A program made the translations under genes and the position numbers. Positions 38,931 to 49,668 of a DNA stretch of 64,000 nucleotides are shown here, one piece after another (position 1 is the stretch's first letter; the number at the start of each line of letters is the position of its first letter). The notes below the pieces were generated by a model. It ran no database searches and was not told where the DNA came from. It saw only the letters and a program-made list of their open reading frames with translations. Source of the DNA: Alteromonas ponticola (GTDB taxonomy: Bacteria; Pseudomonadota; Gammaproteobacteria; Enterobacterales; Alteromonadaceae); NCBI RefSeq assembly GCF_012911815.1, contig NZ_JAATNW010000001.1, positions 248,001 through 312,000 on the forward strand. Direction: 5' to 3'.

Positions 38931-40793
38931 ATGAGCACTGGCAGCAATTGGACGAAGTCCCTGTTTGTGGGCATTTGGACGGCACTGAATTTTTGCCGTA
39001 AGCTATTTTTCAATATTATTTTTATCGTCTTACTCGTTGGCATCATTGCCATTTTTTCAAGTGACAAAGATCCTGTAATGGTGAAGCACGGCAGTGCACT
39101 TTATCTTAACCTGAACGGCAATCTGGTTATTGAAAAAGAGGCCGTTGAGCCTTTTGAACAATTCATGCAAGAAGCCTTTGCTGAAGAAGAAGAAAATCCC
39201 GAGGTGTTAGTTCGCCATGTGGTAAAGGTCATTGAAAACGCTAAGCAAGATAAGCGAATCAAAGCGTTGGTTTTAGACCTGCATGGGTTACGCAATGGCG
39301 GTCTGGATAAACTGCGTGAGGTTGCTCGCGCCATCACCGACTTTAAAACCTCTGACAAACCCGTGTATGCCATTGGGGATTACTTTACCCAAACCCAATA
39401 TTATCTTGCCGCTCATGCTGATCATATCTACCTCAACCCCATGGGTGCATTATTAATTGAAGGTTATGGTCGTTATTCGCTCTATTTCAAAGATATGTTG
39501 GAGAAATTGAAGGTAACTACGCACATTTTTCGAGTGGGCACCTATAAGTCAGCAGTAGAGCCTTTCTTACGTAATGACATGTCAGAGGCTGCCAAAGAGG
39601 CGAACGAGCAATGGCTTAACGCCTATTGGGAGCAATACAAAGCGGATGTCGCAGCGGCACGCAATATGAGCGAAGATAATTTCGACGAGAAGCTGGATGT
39701 GCTGGTGCGAAAATTTGAACAGGCCGGTGGTGATTTTGCTCGCTATGCGCTGGAGAATGGCTGGGTTGACGCTTTACGTACCCGTGAAGAAGTACGTCAG
39801 GAACTGGTCGGCCTGGTAGGCAGTGATGAAAATGAACTTGGCGTCAATGTGACACCGTTTGACGCCTATTCAAATATCGTCAATAACCCAATGCATGGTA
39901 CCCGCAACGATATGGATAAGGTGGCCATCGTTGTGGCGAAAGGCACCATTCTCGATGGCGAGCAACAGGCTGGCACTATCGGTGGCGACAGCACTTCGCG
40001 CTTGTTAAGAATGGCGAGGCTGGACGAAACCGTTAAAGCGGTAGTTTTACAGGTCGATTCGCCGGGAGGAAGCTCGTTTGCTTCTGAAGTTATACGTCAG
40101 GAAGTTCTCGAGTTGCAGGCGGCGGGTAAACCTGTGGTGGTTTCCATGAGCACCTATGCTGCGTCTGGCGGCTACTGGATTTCAGCTAATGCTGACCGCA
40201 TCATCGCTTCTCCCAGCACGATAACGGGCTCAATCGGTGTGTTTGGCATGTTCATGACATATGAAAACTCGTTAGAATATCTGGGTATTAGTTCTGACGG
40301 AGTTGGCTCAACCGAGTTGACCGGATTTTCAGCGGTGCGCGCCCTGGATCCTAGGTTTGGTGACATTTTACAGAAGAATGTGGAAAGTAGTTACCAGCGC
40401 TTTATCAAAATGGTATCAGAGGCGCGTGATATTCCGCTTGAAAAGGTTGATAGCCTTGCTCAAGGTCGAGTGTGGATTGGTGAAACCGCATTAGAACTGG
40501 GTTTAGTAGACCAACTGGGAGAGCTTCACGATGCAGTCAGCGCAGCCGCTGAACTGGCCTCGCTAGAGGCGTTTGACACCCATTACGTTGAGCGTCCGTT
40601 AACTCCACAGGAGCAATTCTGGAATGAGTTTTTTGGTCAAGCCATGATTTGGGCAGCGAAGTTTCAGTTTGCCAACTCAAACAGTGCGTTAGCTGGGCTG
40701 GTTAAAACGGTTGTAAGTGAATTCAATGTTGTAAGTCAACTGAATGATCCGCAGGGCGTATACGTTCTGTGTATTCAATGTCAGGTAAAATAA
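38931..40793 (+). CDS. sppA: Signal peptide peptidase SppA, 67K type
   Basis: Membrane-bound serine protease that degrades cleaved signal peptides. The 620-residue product (E. coli 618) has one N-terminal membrane anchor (about 25-45), then two tandem S49 domains. The catalytic lysine lies in RVGTYKSAVEPFLR of the first domain and the serine in STYAASGGYWISAN of the second; SPGGSSFASEVIRQE is also typical. A TTG two codons upstream (38925) has better spacing from GAGG and is an alternative start. Its 3' end overlaps the sprT start. Confidence 0.95.
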   Translation: MSTGSNWTKSLFVGIWTALNFCRKLFFNIIFIVLLVGIIAIFSSDKDPVMVKHGSALYLNLNGNLVIEKEAVEPFEQFMQEAFAEEEENPEVLVRHVVKVIENAKQDKRIKALVLDLHGLRNGGLDKLREVARAITDFKTSDKPVYAIGDYFTQTQYYLAAHADHIYLNPMGALLIEGYGRYSLYFKDMLEKLKVTTHIFRVGTYKSAVEPFLRNDMSEAAKEANEQWLNAYWEQYKADVAAARNMSEDNFDEKLDVLVRKFEQAGGDFARYALENGWVDALRTREEVRQELVGLVGSDENELGVNVTPFDAYSNIVNNPMHGTRNDMDKVAIVVAKGTILDGEQQAGTIGGDSTSRLLRMARLDETVKAVVLQVDSPGGSSFASEVIRQEVLELQAAGKPVVVSMSTYAASGGYWISANADRIIASPSTITGSIGVFGMFMTYENSLEYLGISSDGVGSTELTGFSAVRALDPRFGDILQKNVESSYQRFIKMVSEARDIPLEKVDSLAQGRVWIGETALELGLVDQLGELHDAVSAAAELASLEAFDTHYVERPLTPQEQFWNEFFGQAMIWAAKFQFANSNSALAGLVKTVVSEFNVVSQLNDPQGVYVLCIQCQVK

Positions 40794-41320
40794 CGCTTCA
40801 ACAACCACAGATAGACGCGGTGCACCAACGTTGTGAACAGTTGGTGCACCAGGCGTCTACTTTTTTCAAGCACCCTTTCCCTACCCCGACAATTACCTTT
40901 AATCGCTCTGGTAAAAATGCCGGTACTGCCTTTCTACAGCAAAACCGGATCAATTTTCATCCCATATTGTTGGTGGAAAACTGGCAGGAATACATTAATC
41001 AGGTGGTGCCTCACGAAGTTGCGCACCTTGTGGTCTATCAGCAATATGGTCGTCGCCGCCAGCTAAAAACCGGTTTGTTCAGCAAGCGCAGCGTTACCGT
41101 AAAACCCCATGGCGTAGAATGGCAACATGTTATGGAAGACGTGTTTCAAACTCGTGCGCTCACTACGCACAACTTTGATATTTCATCACTTGGAATTAGA
41201 ACGGTGAGTTATGCCTGTCAATGTCAAACAGTGGAATTGACCGTTCGCCGACATAATCGCATTTTGAGAGGGGCACGCTATTGCTGCAAGCGCTGCAACA
41301 GTGAGTTAATTGCAAACTGA
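40778..41320 (+). CDS. sprT: SprT family zinc metalloprotease-like protein
   Basis: From the ATG at 40778 the protein is 180 residues. It has HEVAH (H79, E80, H83), the metallopeptidase motif of the SprT/Spartan domain, and a C-terminal zinc ribbon (CQC near 151 and CCKRC near 171). In eukaryotes this fold removes DNA-protein crosslinks; the bacterial role is unproven. It overlaps the sppA 3' end by 16 bases and abuts yfbV tail to tail. Confidence 0.92.
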   Translation: MSGKITLQQPQIDAVHQRCEQLVHQASTFFKHPFPTPTITFNRSGKNAGTAFLQQNRINFHPILLVENWQEYINQVVPHEVAHLVVYQQYGRRRQLKTGLFSKRSVTVKPHGVEWQHVMEDVFQTRALTTHNFDISSLGIRTVSYACQCQTVELTVRRHNRILRGARYCCKRCNSELIAN

Positions 41321-41770
41321 TTATCTAAACCAGTTCTGGGTGAACATCTTGTCAACATCCTCAAACGCCACTTTAAGCAGCTGTGCCAGTTCACGGTATT
41401 GCGGACGGGACTTTAACCCACTGATCTGACATCCATGAGCGCGCATTTTGGCGTGAATTTCGTGATACCAGTGTTTCAATTGTGGCGGCAGTGTCTGATT
41501 GGACCGATGCCCTAGCCAGAACAAACCCTGCATAGGCAAACTTAAGAAAAATGCACCTATGGCAAGCGTCTGCGGCAAGTAATCGTAGCCCAGAGTATTG
41601 ATCATAAAGGCACAGGCAAGTACAGCAATGGGTGGCATCACCTTAAGCGCAAAGCGGGTACTAGCCACTACCCTGCTATCGGGAAAGTAAGCGTAAAGTT
41701 CCTTTCTGACTGGCCAGGTGTTCATGTACGCCTGTCCGTCGCGGAAAATGTTTGCTACAGATTGAGACAC
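41321..41770 (-). CDS. yfbV: DUF412/UPF0208 membrane protein YfbV
   Basis: A 149-residue inner-membrane protein with two hydrophobic helices (about 45-62 and 68-88) and cytoplasmic ends, the same length and pattern as E. coli YfbV (MSQSVANIFRDGQAYMNTWP start, PPQLKHWYHEIHAKM helix). YfbV has been linked to insulation of the Ter macrodomain in E. coli; that role is not shown here. It starts with GTG and ends on the base next to the sprT stop. Confidence 0.92.
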   Translation of the reverse strand: MSQSVANIFRDGQAYMNTWPVRKELYAYFPDSRVVASTRFALKVMPPIAVLACAFMINTLGYDYLPQTLAIGAFFLSLPMQGLFWLGHRSNQTLPPQLKHWYHEIHAKMRAHGCQISGLKSRPQYRELAQLLKVAFEDVDKMFTQNWFR

Positions 41771-41880
41771 ACTGCCCCCCGTTATTACTGCGAAATCATT
41801 AGCAGGTCATAATAAAATACACTACGACTCGCTATAGCATACGTGATTCTATTCGACATAGCTTAGAAACTCGACAAAAA

Positions 41881-41894
41881 TTACAAAATTGTAA
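41881..41894. repeat. Inverted repeat TTACAA-AA-TTGTAA
   Basis: A perfect 6-2-6 palindrome in the 299-base gap between divergent yfbV and trxB, 111 bases from the yfbV start. Half-site order is opposite to HexR. It may be a regulator site or chance in AT-rich DNA; the rest of the gap shows no gene. Confidence 0.35.
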
Positions 41895-42036
41895 AGTTAC
41901 TGGTTGTTTCTCGCTCAACGGTATGCGTCGAAATGCGGTTTGTTTTGTCTATTTAGTTAACGGCAGATCTGTCTTATAACTTTAGAAAATAGGCATCCTT
42001 CATTGAATGTGCTAAATTCGGCCCCCATAAATCTGA

Positions 42037-43032
<996 letters not shown>

Positions 43033-43047
43033 TTCTACTTTTGCTAT

Positions 43048-43077
43048 AGGCTAAGGTGTAGCACACCTTAGCCTTTT
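43048..43077 (+). terminator. Rho-independent terminator after trxB
   Basis: Perfect 12-base arms AGGCTAAGGTGT and ACACCTTAGCCT with a 3-base loop, then TTTT, 15 bases after trxB. Confidence 0.85.
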
Positions 43078-43107
43078 ACGATTGTTTCACTTTTCACTTC
43101 GTTTTCT

Positions 43108-43851
43108 ATGATAGAAATTCCGTACCTGCATCGCACCACTCCTTTCCCAGACGTTTCAACCGCGCTTGATGAACCCAACGGTTTACTGGCATTCGGAGGC
43201 GGTTTAGAAGTTAATCGTCTGTTTACTGCCTATTCGCAGGGTATATTTCCATGGTTTAGTGAAGAAGAGCCGATTCTTTGGTGGTCTCCGGATCCACGAG
43301 CTATTATTTATTTAGATGCCTTTCACAGTTCACGCTCATTGCTAAAGCTGGCAAATAAAAAACGCTACCGGATAACAATAAATGGCGATTTTAAAGCGGT
43401 TATTGAACATTGTGCGCAAATTCCCCGTCACCTTCCCGGTAGTAATGTACCGGGCGGTACCTGGATAACCAGAGATATGATTTTTGCGTACCGTGCACTG
43501 CATGAATCGGGGCTGGCTCACTCTGTTGAAGTCTGGGAGCAGAATACGCTGGTGGGTGGATTGTATGGCGTTGGCATTGGTAAAATATTTTGTGGTGAAT
43601 CCATGTTTCATACGCAAACGGACACGTCAAAGCTTGCGCTTTTTGCATTGGTCAAACATATGTTGAAATTCGATCTTGCCTTCATTGACTGTCAGCTACC
43701 GACGCCACACCTTGAGAGCCTGGGCGCGATATCAGTTCCCAGAGAAAAGTTTATTCGTGAATTGCATGAAAATAATAACACCTGTGATGATGAAGGTTAT
43801 TTGTTGGATAGCTATCGAGACATCTGGGCAACACAGGACATTACCCCATGA
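43108..43851 (+). CDS. aat: Leucyl/phenylalanyl-tRNA-protein transferase
   Basis: Adds Leu or Phe to proteins with N-terminal Lys/Arg, marking them for ClpAPS (N-degron pathway). The 247-residue protein shows FPDVSTALDEPNGLLAFGG, AYSQGIFPWFSEEEPILWWSPDPRAI (about 41-66) and GESMFHTQTDTSKLAL, the family signatures. Its stop overlaps the bpt start by 4 bases. Confidence 0.96.
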   Translation: MIEIPYLHRTTPFPDVSTALDEPNGLLAFGGGLEVNRLFTAYSQGIFPWFSEEEPILWWSPDPRAIIYLDAFHSSRSLLKLANKKRYRITINGDFKAVIEHCAQIPRHLPGSNVPGGTWITRDMIFAYRALHESGLAHSVEVWEQNTLVGGLYGVGIGKIFCGESMFHTQTDTSKLALFALVKHMLKFDLAFIDCQLPTPHLESLGAISVPREKFIRELHENNNTCDDEGYLLDSYRDIWATQDITP

Positions 43852-44561
43852 GATTTGGCATTACTCAGGCTTTTTCCTGTAGTTATCTGCCCGAACAGCA
43901 TGAGCAACTTCTGGTATTTGCTGGTGAAGAAAAACGGATCGCGCAGCGCTACGCACAACTCATTCAGGTTGGCTTTCGTCGTAGTGGCGAACAGATTTAT
44001 CGCCCCCACTGCCCTCACTGCCACGCCTGTGAATCCATTCGTATACCTGTCACCGCATTTGTCCCATCAAAAAGCCAACGGCGTGTACTCGCCCGCAACG
44101 CAAAACTTAAAACGGTGTTGAACACCCATCCTCAACCCGAATACTACCCACTCTACGAAAACTATATTTCTTCTCGCCATTCCGATGGTTCCATGTATCC
44201 ACCGAGTGAAAAACAATTCAATAGCTTTATTACCTGCACATGGAAGCCACCCGTGTTTATCGAAGCCTACGACAATGACCAGCTGGTTGCCGTTGCTGTT
44301 ACCGATGTGGTAGAAGACGATTTCGGCCATGCCGGGCTCTCTGCACTTTATACGTTCTTTGATCCCGCCTATGCCCAACAATCCATCGGCACATTCATGA
44401 TCCTGCAACAAATTCAGTTTGCCGAACGATTAAATAAAGGTTGGTTGTATCTTGGCTACCAGGTTGAGGGCTGCCAAAAAATGAATTATAAAACACGTTT
44501 TTTCCCTCATGAGAGGTTTAGTGAAGGAAAATGGTGTAGAATAGAGAAAAAATCGGCCTAA
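43848..44561 (+). CDS. bpt: Aspartate/glutamate leucyltransferase (Bpt/Ate1 family)
   Basis: Conjugates leucine to N-terminal Asp/Glu, a second input to the N-degron pathway. The 237-residue product has CSYLPEQHEQLLVF, the cysteine-rich YRPHCPHCHACESIRIPV (about 51-67) and GWLYLGYQVEGCQKMNYKTRF near the end, typical of the ATE N- and C-domains. ATGA overlap with aat indicates coordinated production of both transferases. Confidence 0.94.
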   Translation: MRFGITQAFSCSYLPEQHEQLLVFAGEEKRIAQRYAQLIQVGFRRSGEQIYRPHCPHCHACESIRIPVTAFVPSKSQRRVLARNAKLKTVLNTHPQPEYYPLYENYISSRHSDGSMYPPSEKQFNSFITCTWKPPVFIEAYDNDQLVAVAVTDVVEDDFGHAGLSALYTFFDPAYAQQSIGTFMILQQIQFAERLNKGWLYLGYQVEGCQKMNYKTRFFPHERFSEGKWCRIEKKSA

Positions 44562-44636
44562 GCGCTTTACACATGGAGCCAGATTGGTTAATGTCTGCGC
44601 GGCAAAAATTTAGACTTACTGAGGTAACTGCTTTCA

Positions 44637-44855
44637 ATGGCAAAAGAAGATTGTATCGAAATGGAAGGGACGGTATTAGATACCCTGCCAAACACCATGT
44701 TCCGCGTTGAACTTGAAAATGGTCACGTTGTGACTGCACACATTTCAGGCAAAATGCGCAAAAATTATATTCGTATTTTAACCGGCGACAAAGTGACGGT
44801 TGAAATGACGCCCTACGATTTGACCAAAGGTCGCATAATCTATCGCGCCAGATAA
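44637..44855 (+). CDS. infA: Translation initiation factor IF-1
   Basis: Essential ribosome-binding OB-fold protein of 72 residues, the universal length: [20 protein letters not shown]...[20 protein letters not shown]. It lies 75 bases after bpt, as infA follows aat in E. coli, and has its own terminator. Confidence 0.98.
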   Translation: MAKEDCIEMEGTVLDTLPNTMFRVELENGHVVTAHISGKMRKNYIRILTGDKVTVEMTPYDLTKGRIIYRAR

Positions 44856-44890
44856 GCAGTTAGCCTGTCAGCAATGACGTATCGAAATTC

Positions 44891-44923
44891 AAAGCCTCGC
44901 CAGGTAACTGGCGGGGCTTTTTT
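44891..44923 (+). terminator. Rho-independent terminator after infA
   Basis: AAAGCC-T-CGCCAG and CTGGCG-G-GGCTTT with a 4-base loop, followed by T. 36 bases after infA. Confidence 0.88.
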
Positions 44924-44957
44924 GTATGAGTGCCTCGCTTTGCCTCGATGCTCATAT

Positions 44958-44993
44958 AAAAAAACCCGATGGCATTTTGCAATCGGGTTTTAG
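44958..44993 (-). terminator. Terminator after the RND permease gene
   Basis: On the minus strand AAAACCCGATT and ATCGGGTTTTTTT enclose an A/T-rich loop, 24 bases past the permease stop. The plus-strand copy also ends in T, so it can back up the infA terminator. Confidence 0.82.
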
Positions 44994-45016
44994 TAATTTC
45001 TCACATACAATGGATA

Positions 45017-48000
45017 TTACTGCGAGCTGGTAACCACTTCACTACCAGATTCAATGTTGCGCTTTCTAAACAACCCACGTAGGTCATCCAGAATCAGATA
45101 TAAAGACGGCACCAGTAACAGGGTGATTACCGTGGCAAACAGAATACCAAACGCCAGCGAGATCGCCATGGGTATAACTATCTGAGCCTGTAAGCTGCGC
45201 TCAAAGACGATTGGCAATAATCCCATGAAAGTGGTCAGTGAGGTAAGGATAATCGCTCTGAAGCGCTGTGTACCTGCACTTATTGCCGCTTCAATCAAAC
45301 TATGCCCTTCTTTACGCGCGCGGTTTACAAAATCAACCATGATTAGACTGTCGTTCACCACCACGCCGGATAGCGCGATGATACCGCAGATAGACAATAC
45401 GCTGACCGCTTTACCAAGCAGTAGGTGCCCCACGATTGCACCAACAATACCAAACGGGATCACCGACATGATGATCAACGGTTGTGAGTACGAACGTAAT
45501 GGAATGGCTAATAATGTATAAATGGCAAATAACGCAAACAACAGTCCTTTTGCCAGGCTGAGCATTGCCTCGCCTTGCTCCCGCGAGCTACCCTGTAACT
45601 GGAACTTCACCTGCGGGTAGCGTTCTTTCAATTCTGGCATCACCGTTGAAACGACTTCTCTGGTCACTTCACCTGGATCGAGTAGTCCTTTATCCACTTT
45701 CGCGGTTACCGTGACAGAACGATCGCCATCCACCCGGATGATGGAATCAAATCCTTTGCCAACGGTCATTTCACCGACTTCTTCAAACGGAATGTCATCA
45801 CCATTTGGCGCACGGATCCGCATTGATTCCAGATGCTCGATGGAATTACGTTCAGACTCCGGATAACGCACCATGACTTTAATTTCTTCTTCATCACGCT
45901 GCAAACGCTGGACTTCCGCGCCATAAAAACCATAACGTACTTGCTGCCCTAACTGTTGCAGTGTGACACCCAGAGCATCAGCCTGTGGCTTAAGTGAAAG
46001 TTGCACCTCATCACTGCCCCCGGCAAACGTATCGTTAATATCAGCGACACCATCATAGCTGGCCAGTTTTTCTTTCAGTTCGCGGCTAATACTTCTCAGT
46101 GCATCAATATCGTTGGATGAAAATTCGAAACTTAAATCAGCACCGCCGCCCGGGCCTCCCGGAGCACCAATGTTAAACGTCTTCACGCCGGGAATTTCCA
46201 CCATTTCGTCACGCCACTTCTGGTGAATATCAAAATCGGTCATTTCCCGATTTTCACCTTTGGTCAGCTCGACAAAAATCTGTCCACCCAGATTGCCGGT
46301 ATCAAACGCAATTGCATGTTTCACCACGCCTTCGCCATTTTCACGTTTTATCTTATCGTCCATGCGTTGCATGGCACTTTGCAGACTGGCAATAGCATTG
46401 TCGCGCTGCGATAGTGATGACCCTGGCTCCATTTCCACCGTCGCCATCATAAAGTCGCTGGGGATATCGGGGAAGAAAACGAACCTTACCAGGCCACCAC
46501 CAAATAACCCTATGGTGAGTATCAGCATGGCAAAAAATGTGGCCAGTGTGGTGTACCGATTTTTTATAGCCTTGCGTAAAAACGGGGCGTAACGGTGTTC
46601 AACAAAAGTTTTTATCCCCTCACTGAAAATATCTCTGAAGCGTTGAAGGCGATTCGCCTTTTGCGGATCGTAGGGCTTCATATTCATGTGCACCAAGTGC
46701 GCAGGCAGGATCAGCTTTGACTCTATCAGCGAGAAGATCAAACACACAATAACTACTGCGCCGATGGTTTTCCATATGACACCAAAGGGGCCAGAAACCA
46801 TTAACATGGGAGAAAAAGCGGCGATGGTTGTCAGTACACCAAACGTTGCTGGCATCGCCACTTTTTTCACCCCGGCAATCACGTTCTCGGTGCTGTGCCC
46901 TTTACGATCAATTTCTGAATAGGCAGACTCACCCATAATAATAGCGTCATCAACGACAATTCCGAGTACCAGAATAAAAGCAAACAAGCTCAACAGGTTG
47001 ATTGACACCCCGACCATATCCAGTGGCATCACCAACAGAGTCCCTAGGAAACACACGGGCAGCCCCACTATCACCCAGAACGCCAGCTTAATTTTTAAGA
47101 ACAACGACAACACCAAAAATACCAGCAGCGCGCCAAAAAACATGTTTTCCAGCATCATGTTAAGGCGATCGGCAAGATAAAACGAACTATCTCCCCACGT
47201 GGACGCTTTTATATGTGCGGGAAAAGTTTTTTCTGCCTCGGCAATATAGCCGTTAACGGCTTTGGAAATTTCCAGTGCATTCTGATCACCCACCGCCCTG
47301 ACCCGCATACTGACTGAGGGTTTGCCATCGAACAATGAATACTGATTTTCCTGTACAAAGCCATCATTGATGTAAGCTACGTCACCTAACGTCACCCGGG
47401 TACCGGCGTTACTGTTGAGTAATACAATTTGCGCAAAATCCCAGCCCGTGTAAGCCTGGCCTTTGGTACGTAGCAGAATGTCACCGTTTTCTGTCTTTAT
47501 TGAACCACCGGGTAAATCGACGCTAGATTGTCTGACTTTGTCTACCACCTCGGCAAAGGTCAGATTGTATTTTTGCAAATCGACTTCAGACAATTCTATG
47601 GAAATTTCGTAGTCTCGCGTTCCCACCACTTCCACACTGGAAATGCCAGGCAGGTTAGCGACGGTGTCACGCATGTCTTTGGCAAATTCTTTAAGCTCAC
47701 GCTCTGAGGCATCACCATACACCGACACCCAGATAACATCCTGTTGGATTTTTTGGCGATAGACCACAGGTTTTTCGGTGTTAAGCGGAAACGTAGGAAT
47801 CGCATCTACCTGGACTTTCACTTCATCCAGTACTTCCTGCACGTCATAATCTTCTTCGACTTCAATACTGACCGTTCCCATTCCTTCCGTGGCAGTGGAC
47901 GTAATCTGTTTGATACCTTCGAGGTTTTTCACCGCCTCTTCAATTTTAACAATAACGCCTTCTTCTACTTCCTGCGGTGCTGCCCCCAGGTAAGGTACCC

Positions 48001-48163
48001 TGACATTGACGACGTTAATCTCAAAGGCAGGAAAAATTTGTTTCTGGATCCCGATGGCCCCCATGATGCCGCCGACAATCAATATCCACATGAGCAAATT
48101 GGCGGCGACAGAGTTACGCGCAAACCAGGCAATTAAGCCACGCTGAGTATCGATTCTGTCCAT
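45017..48163 (-). CDS. RND efflux transporter permease (HAE1-type)
   Basis: Proton-driven inner-membrane pump of 1,048 residues with 12 predicted helices and two large periplasmic loops. Proton-relay motif GIVVDDAIIMGE is at about 401-412, and SGVVVNDSLIMVDFVNRARKEG in the second half. It overlaps the adaptor gene by one base (TGATG). Together they form an AcrAB-like pair that would need a TolC-type outer-membrane channel encoded elsewhere. Substrates cannot be predicted from the sequence. Confidence 0.93.
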   Translation of the reverse strand: MDRIDTQRGLIAWFARNSVAANLLMWILIVGGIMGAIGIQKQIFPAFEINVVNVRVPYLGAAPQEVEEGVIVKIEEAVKNLEGIKQITSTATEGMGTVSIEVEEDYDVQEVLDEVKVQVDAIPTFPLNTEKPVVYRQKIQQDVIWVSVYGDASERELKEFAKDMRDTVANLPGISSVEVVGTRDYEISIELSEVDLQKYNLTFAEVVDKVRQSSVDLPGGSIKTENGDILLRTKGQAYTGWDFAQIVLLNSNAGTRVTLGDVAYINDGFVQENQYSLFDGKPSVSMRVRAVGDQNALEISKAVNGYIAEAEKTFPAHIKASTWGDSSFYLADRLNMMLENMFFGALLVFLVLSLFLKIKLAFWVIVGLPVCFLGTLLVMPLDMVGVSINLLSLFAFILVLGIVVDDAIIMGESAYSEIDRKGHSTENVIAGVKKVAMPATFGVLTTIAAFSPMLMVSGPFGVIWKTIGAVVIVCLIFSLIESKLILPAHLVHMNMKPYDPQKANRLQRFRDIFSEGIKTFVEHRYAPFLRKAIKNRYTTLATFFAMLILTIGLFGGGLVRFVFFPDIPSDFMMATVEMEPGSSLSQRDNAIASLQSAMQRMDDKIKRENGEGVVKHAIAFDTGNLGGQIFVELTKGENREMTDFDIHQKWRDEMVEIPGVKTFNIGAPGGPGGGADLSFEFSSNDIDALRSISRELKEKLASYDGVADINDTFAGGSDEVQLSLKPQADALGVTLQQLGQQVRYGFYGAEVQRLQRDEEEIKVMVRYPESERNSIEHLESMRIRAPNGDDIPFEEVGEMTVGKGFDSIIRVDGDRSVTVTAKVDKGLLDPGEVTREVVSTVMPELKERYPQVKFQLQGSSREQGEAMLSLAKGLLFALFAIYTLLAIPLRSYSQPLIIMSVIPFGIVGAIVGHLLLGKAVSVLSICGIIALSGVVVNDSLIMVDFVNRARKEGHSLIEAAISAGTQRFRAIILTSLTTFMGLLPIVFERSLQAQIVIPMAISLAFGILFATVITLLLVPSLYLILDDLRGLFRKRNIESGSEVVTSSQ

Positions 48164-49395
48164 CAGTTTGCCACCTCTTGTGCATCAATACTCGACGAAT
48201 CATCTTCTTTATCATTCTCCGGTGAGACATTGGTGGGTACCTCGTCACCCGGCAAGCGCACTTTCATGCCATTATACGGATTGGGTACGGCACTGGTGAT
48301 AACCTGACTATTTTCATCCAGACCTGATGAAATATATACATGCTCAGGGTTGGTGCGAACCACCTCTACCGGACTGATTTTTACCTCACGCTGATCGGTA
48401 ACCTGTAACACTGTATTATCCAGGCGCAGCACATTTCGCGGCAGCACATACAGACGTTGAGATTGGGTACCAGTAATTTCAGCTTGCACAAACTGGCCAA
48501 ATCGCAATGGTGTTTTATCGACATTTTTTCTGGCGTAAGGATCATCCAGCTTGGCAATCACATAAATCACGCGATTGCCGGCATCCAAAATGCCTTCGGA
48601 GCGCACAAGTTCGGCCTCCCATGCCCTTTTCTTGCCTGCTACCGATGCGGTCAGCGTGACTGACGCAGTTTGATTAATCTGGCGATTGATATCGATAAAC
48701 GCCATGTCACTATCTGGAATGGGTAGCCTGATTTCAGCCTGATCTGTTGAGTACACCGTACCGATTACTGATCCGGTGGGAATGAACTGGCCTAAATCAA
48801 CGTTTCTTGCCACCACCAGACCATCATAGGGTGCCCTGATTTCTGTGCGTTTAAGGTTGCGTTGAGCACGTTCAAATTTGGCTTCTGCTGCTTTTACATT
48901 CGCCTGCGCCGTTGCAAGCTGTGGCTTTCTTAAACCTAATTCAGGTGCAACTGAAGTATTAACCGAGCGCCATTCCTGCTCGGCAACTTTGCCACGTGCC
49001 ACTTCCTCAGTAAGTGCCGCATTCGCCTGCGCCAATTCGGCCTCAGCCAGTTTCAGATCAGTCGCATAATCTTCCTGCTCAAGACGAACAAGCAGGTCAC
49101 CTTCTTTAAACAGGCCGCCTGCAACAAAGGTGTCTGATACTTCCACTACTTTACCACTAACCTGCGCACTCACACTGGTTTGATGCTTAGGAATTACGTT
49201 GCCTTGCGAATGCACTTTAAACCGTACTTCTTCGCTGTTTACCTGTCTGGCATCTACCAGAAAAGCCTTTGTTTCCACAGGCTTTTGCTCAGGAGGCTGC
49301 TTGGAGCCAATCATGATGGCAGCAATGATAATTGCAGCCAGGATAATGACTAATGGAATACCGCTTTTCATCAACATGGAATTTTTCAATGCCAT
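48163..49395 (-). CDS. RND efflux periplasmic adaptor (membrane fusion protein)
   Basis: A 410-residue protein with one N-terminal membrane anchor (about 11-30), then the adaptor layout: barrel-sandwich halves (VSAQVSGKVVEVSDTFVAGGLFKEGDLLVRLE and RAPYDGLVVARNVDLGQFIPTGS), an alpha-hairpin coiled coil (about 115-185) and a beta-barrel region. There is no lipobox. Cotranscribed with the RND permease. Confidence 0.92.
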   Translation of the reverse strand: MALKNSMLMKSGIPLVIILAAIIIAAIMIGSKQPPEQKPVETKAFLVDARQVNSEEVRFKVHSQGNVIPKHQTSVSAQVSGKVVEVSDTFVAGGLFKEGDLLVRLEQEDYATDLKLAEAELAQANAALTEEVARGKVAEQEWRSVNTSVAPELGLRKPQLATAQANVKAAEAKFERAQRNLKRTEIRAPYDGLVVARNVDLGQFIPTGSVIGTVYSTDQAEIRLPIPDSDMAFIDINRQINQTASVTLTASVAGKKRAWEAELVRSEGILDAGNRVIYVIAKLDDPYARKNVDKTPLRFGQFVQAEITGTQSQRLYVLPRNVLRLDNTVLQVTDQREVKISPVEVVRTNPEHVYISSGLDENSQVITSAVPNPYNGMKVRLPGDEVPTNVSPENDKEDDSSSIDAQEVAN

Positions 49396-49576
49396 TCTTT
49401 TTCCCTTAAGGCAGATAAATCAGATTTTTGTAGAAGTGCAGTTGGTTGTCGGCGCATTATCAGCGTAATTGTTAGCGCCAAAGACTGCTTCTAATTATAG
49501 TTATGCGCAGTGTATAGTGAATACTGGATAGAGGCTTGTGATAGTTTGTTAGAAAATGTGTATATACTGAAACAAA

Positions 49577-49620
49577 AAAAGTGAAAAAACAGCATGCGGA
49601 CATACAGTCGTTTCACTTTT
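49577..49620 (-). terminator. Possible terminator after etfA
   Basis: An inverted repeat built on AAAAGTGAAA / TTTCACTTTT with a long, GC-poor loop, 48-92 bases beyond the etfA stop; A and T runs flank it. Weak because of the long loop. Confidence 0.4.
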
Positions 49621-49668
49621 CATTTTTTAGCTTCAGGTGTTACTTTTTACGGCCTTTAACTGGCTTGG

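Noticed and set aside
41881..41894. TTACAA-AA-TTGTAA as a HexR site
   Set aside because: The half-sites are in the reverse order to HexR; kept only as an unexplained repeat.
46223..46922. Plus-strand open frames inside the RND permease gene
   Set aside because: They are antisense to a well-supported gene and show no domain or ribosome site.
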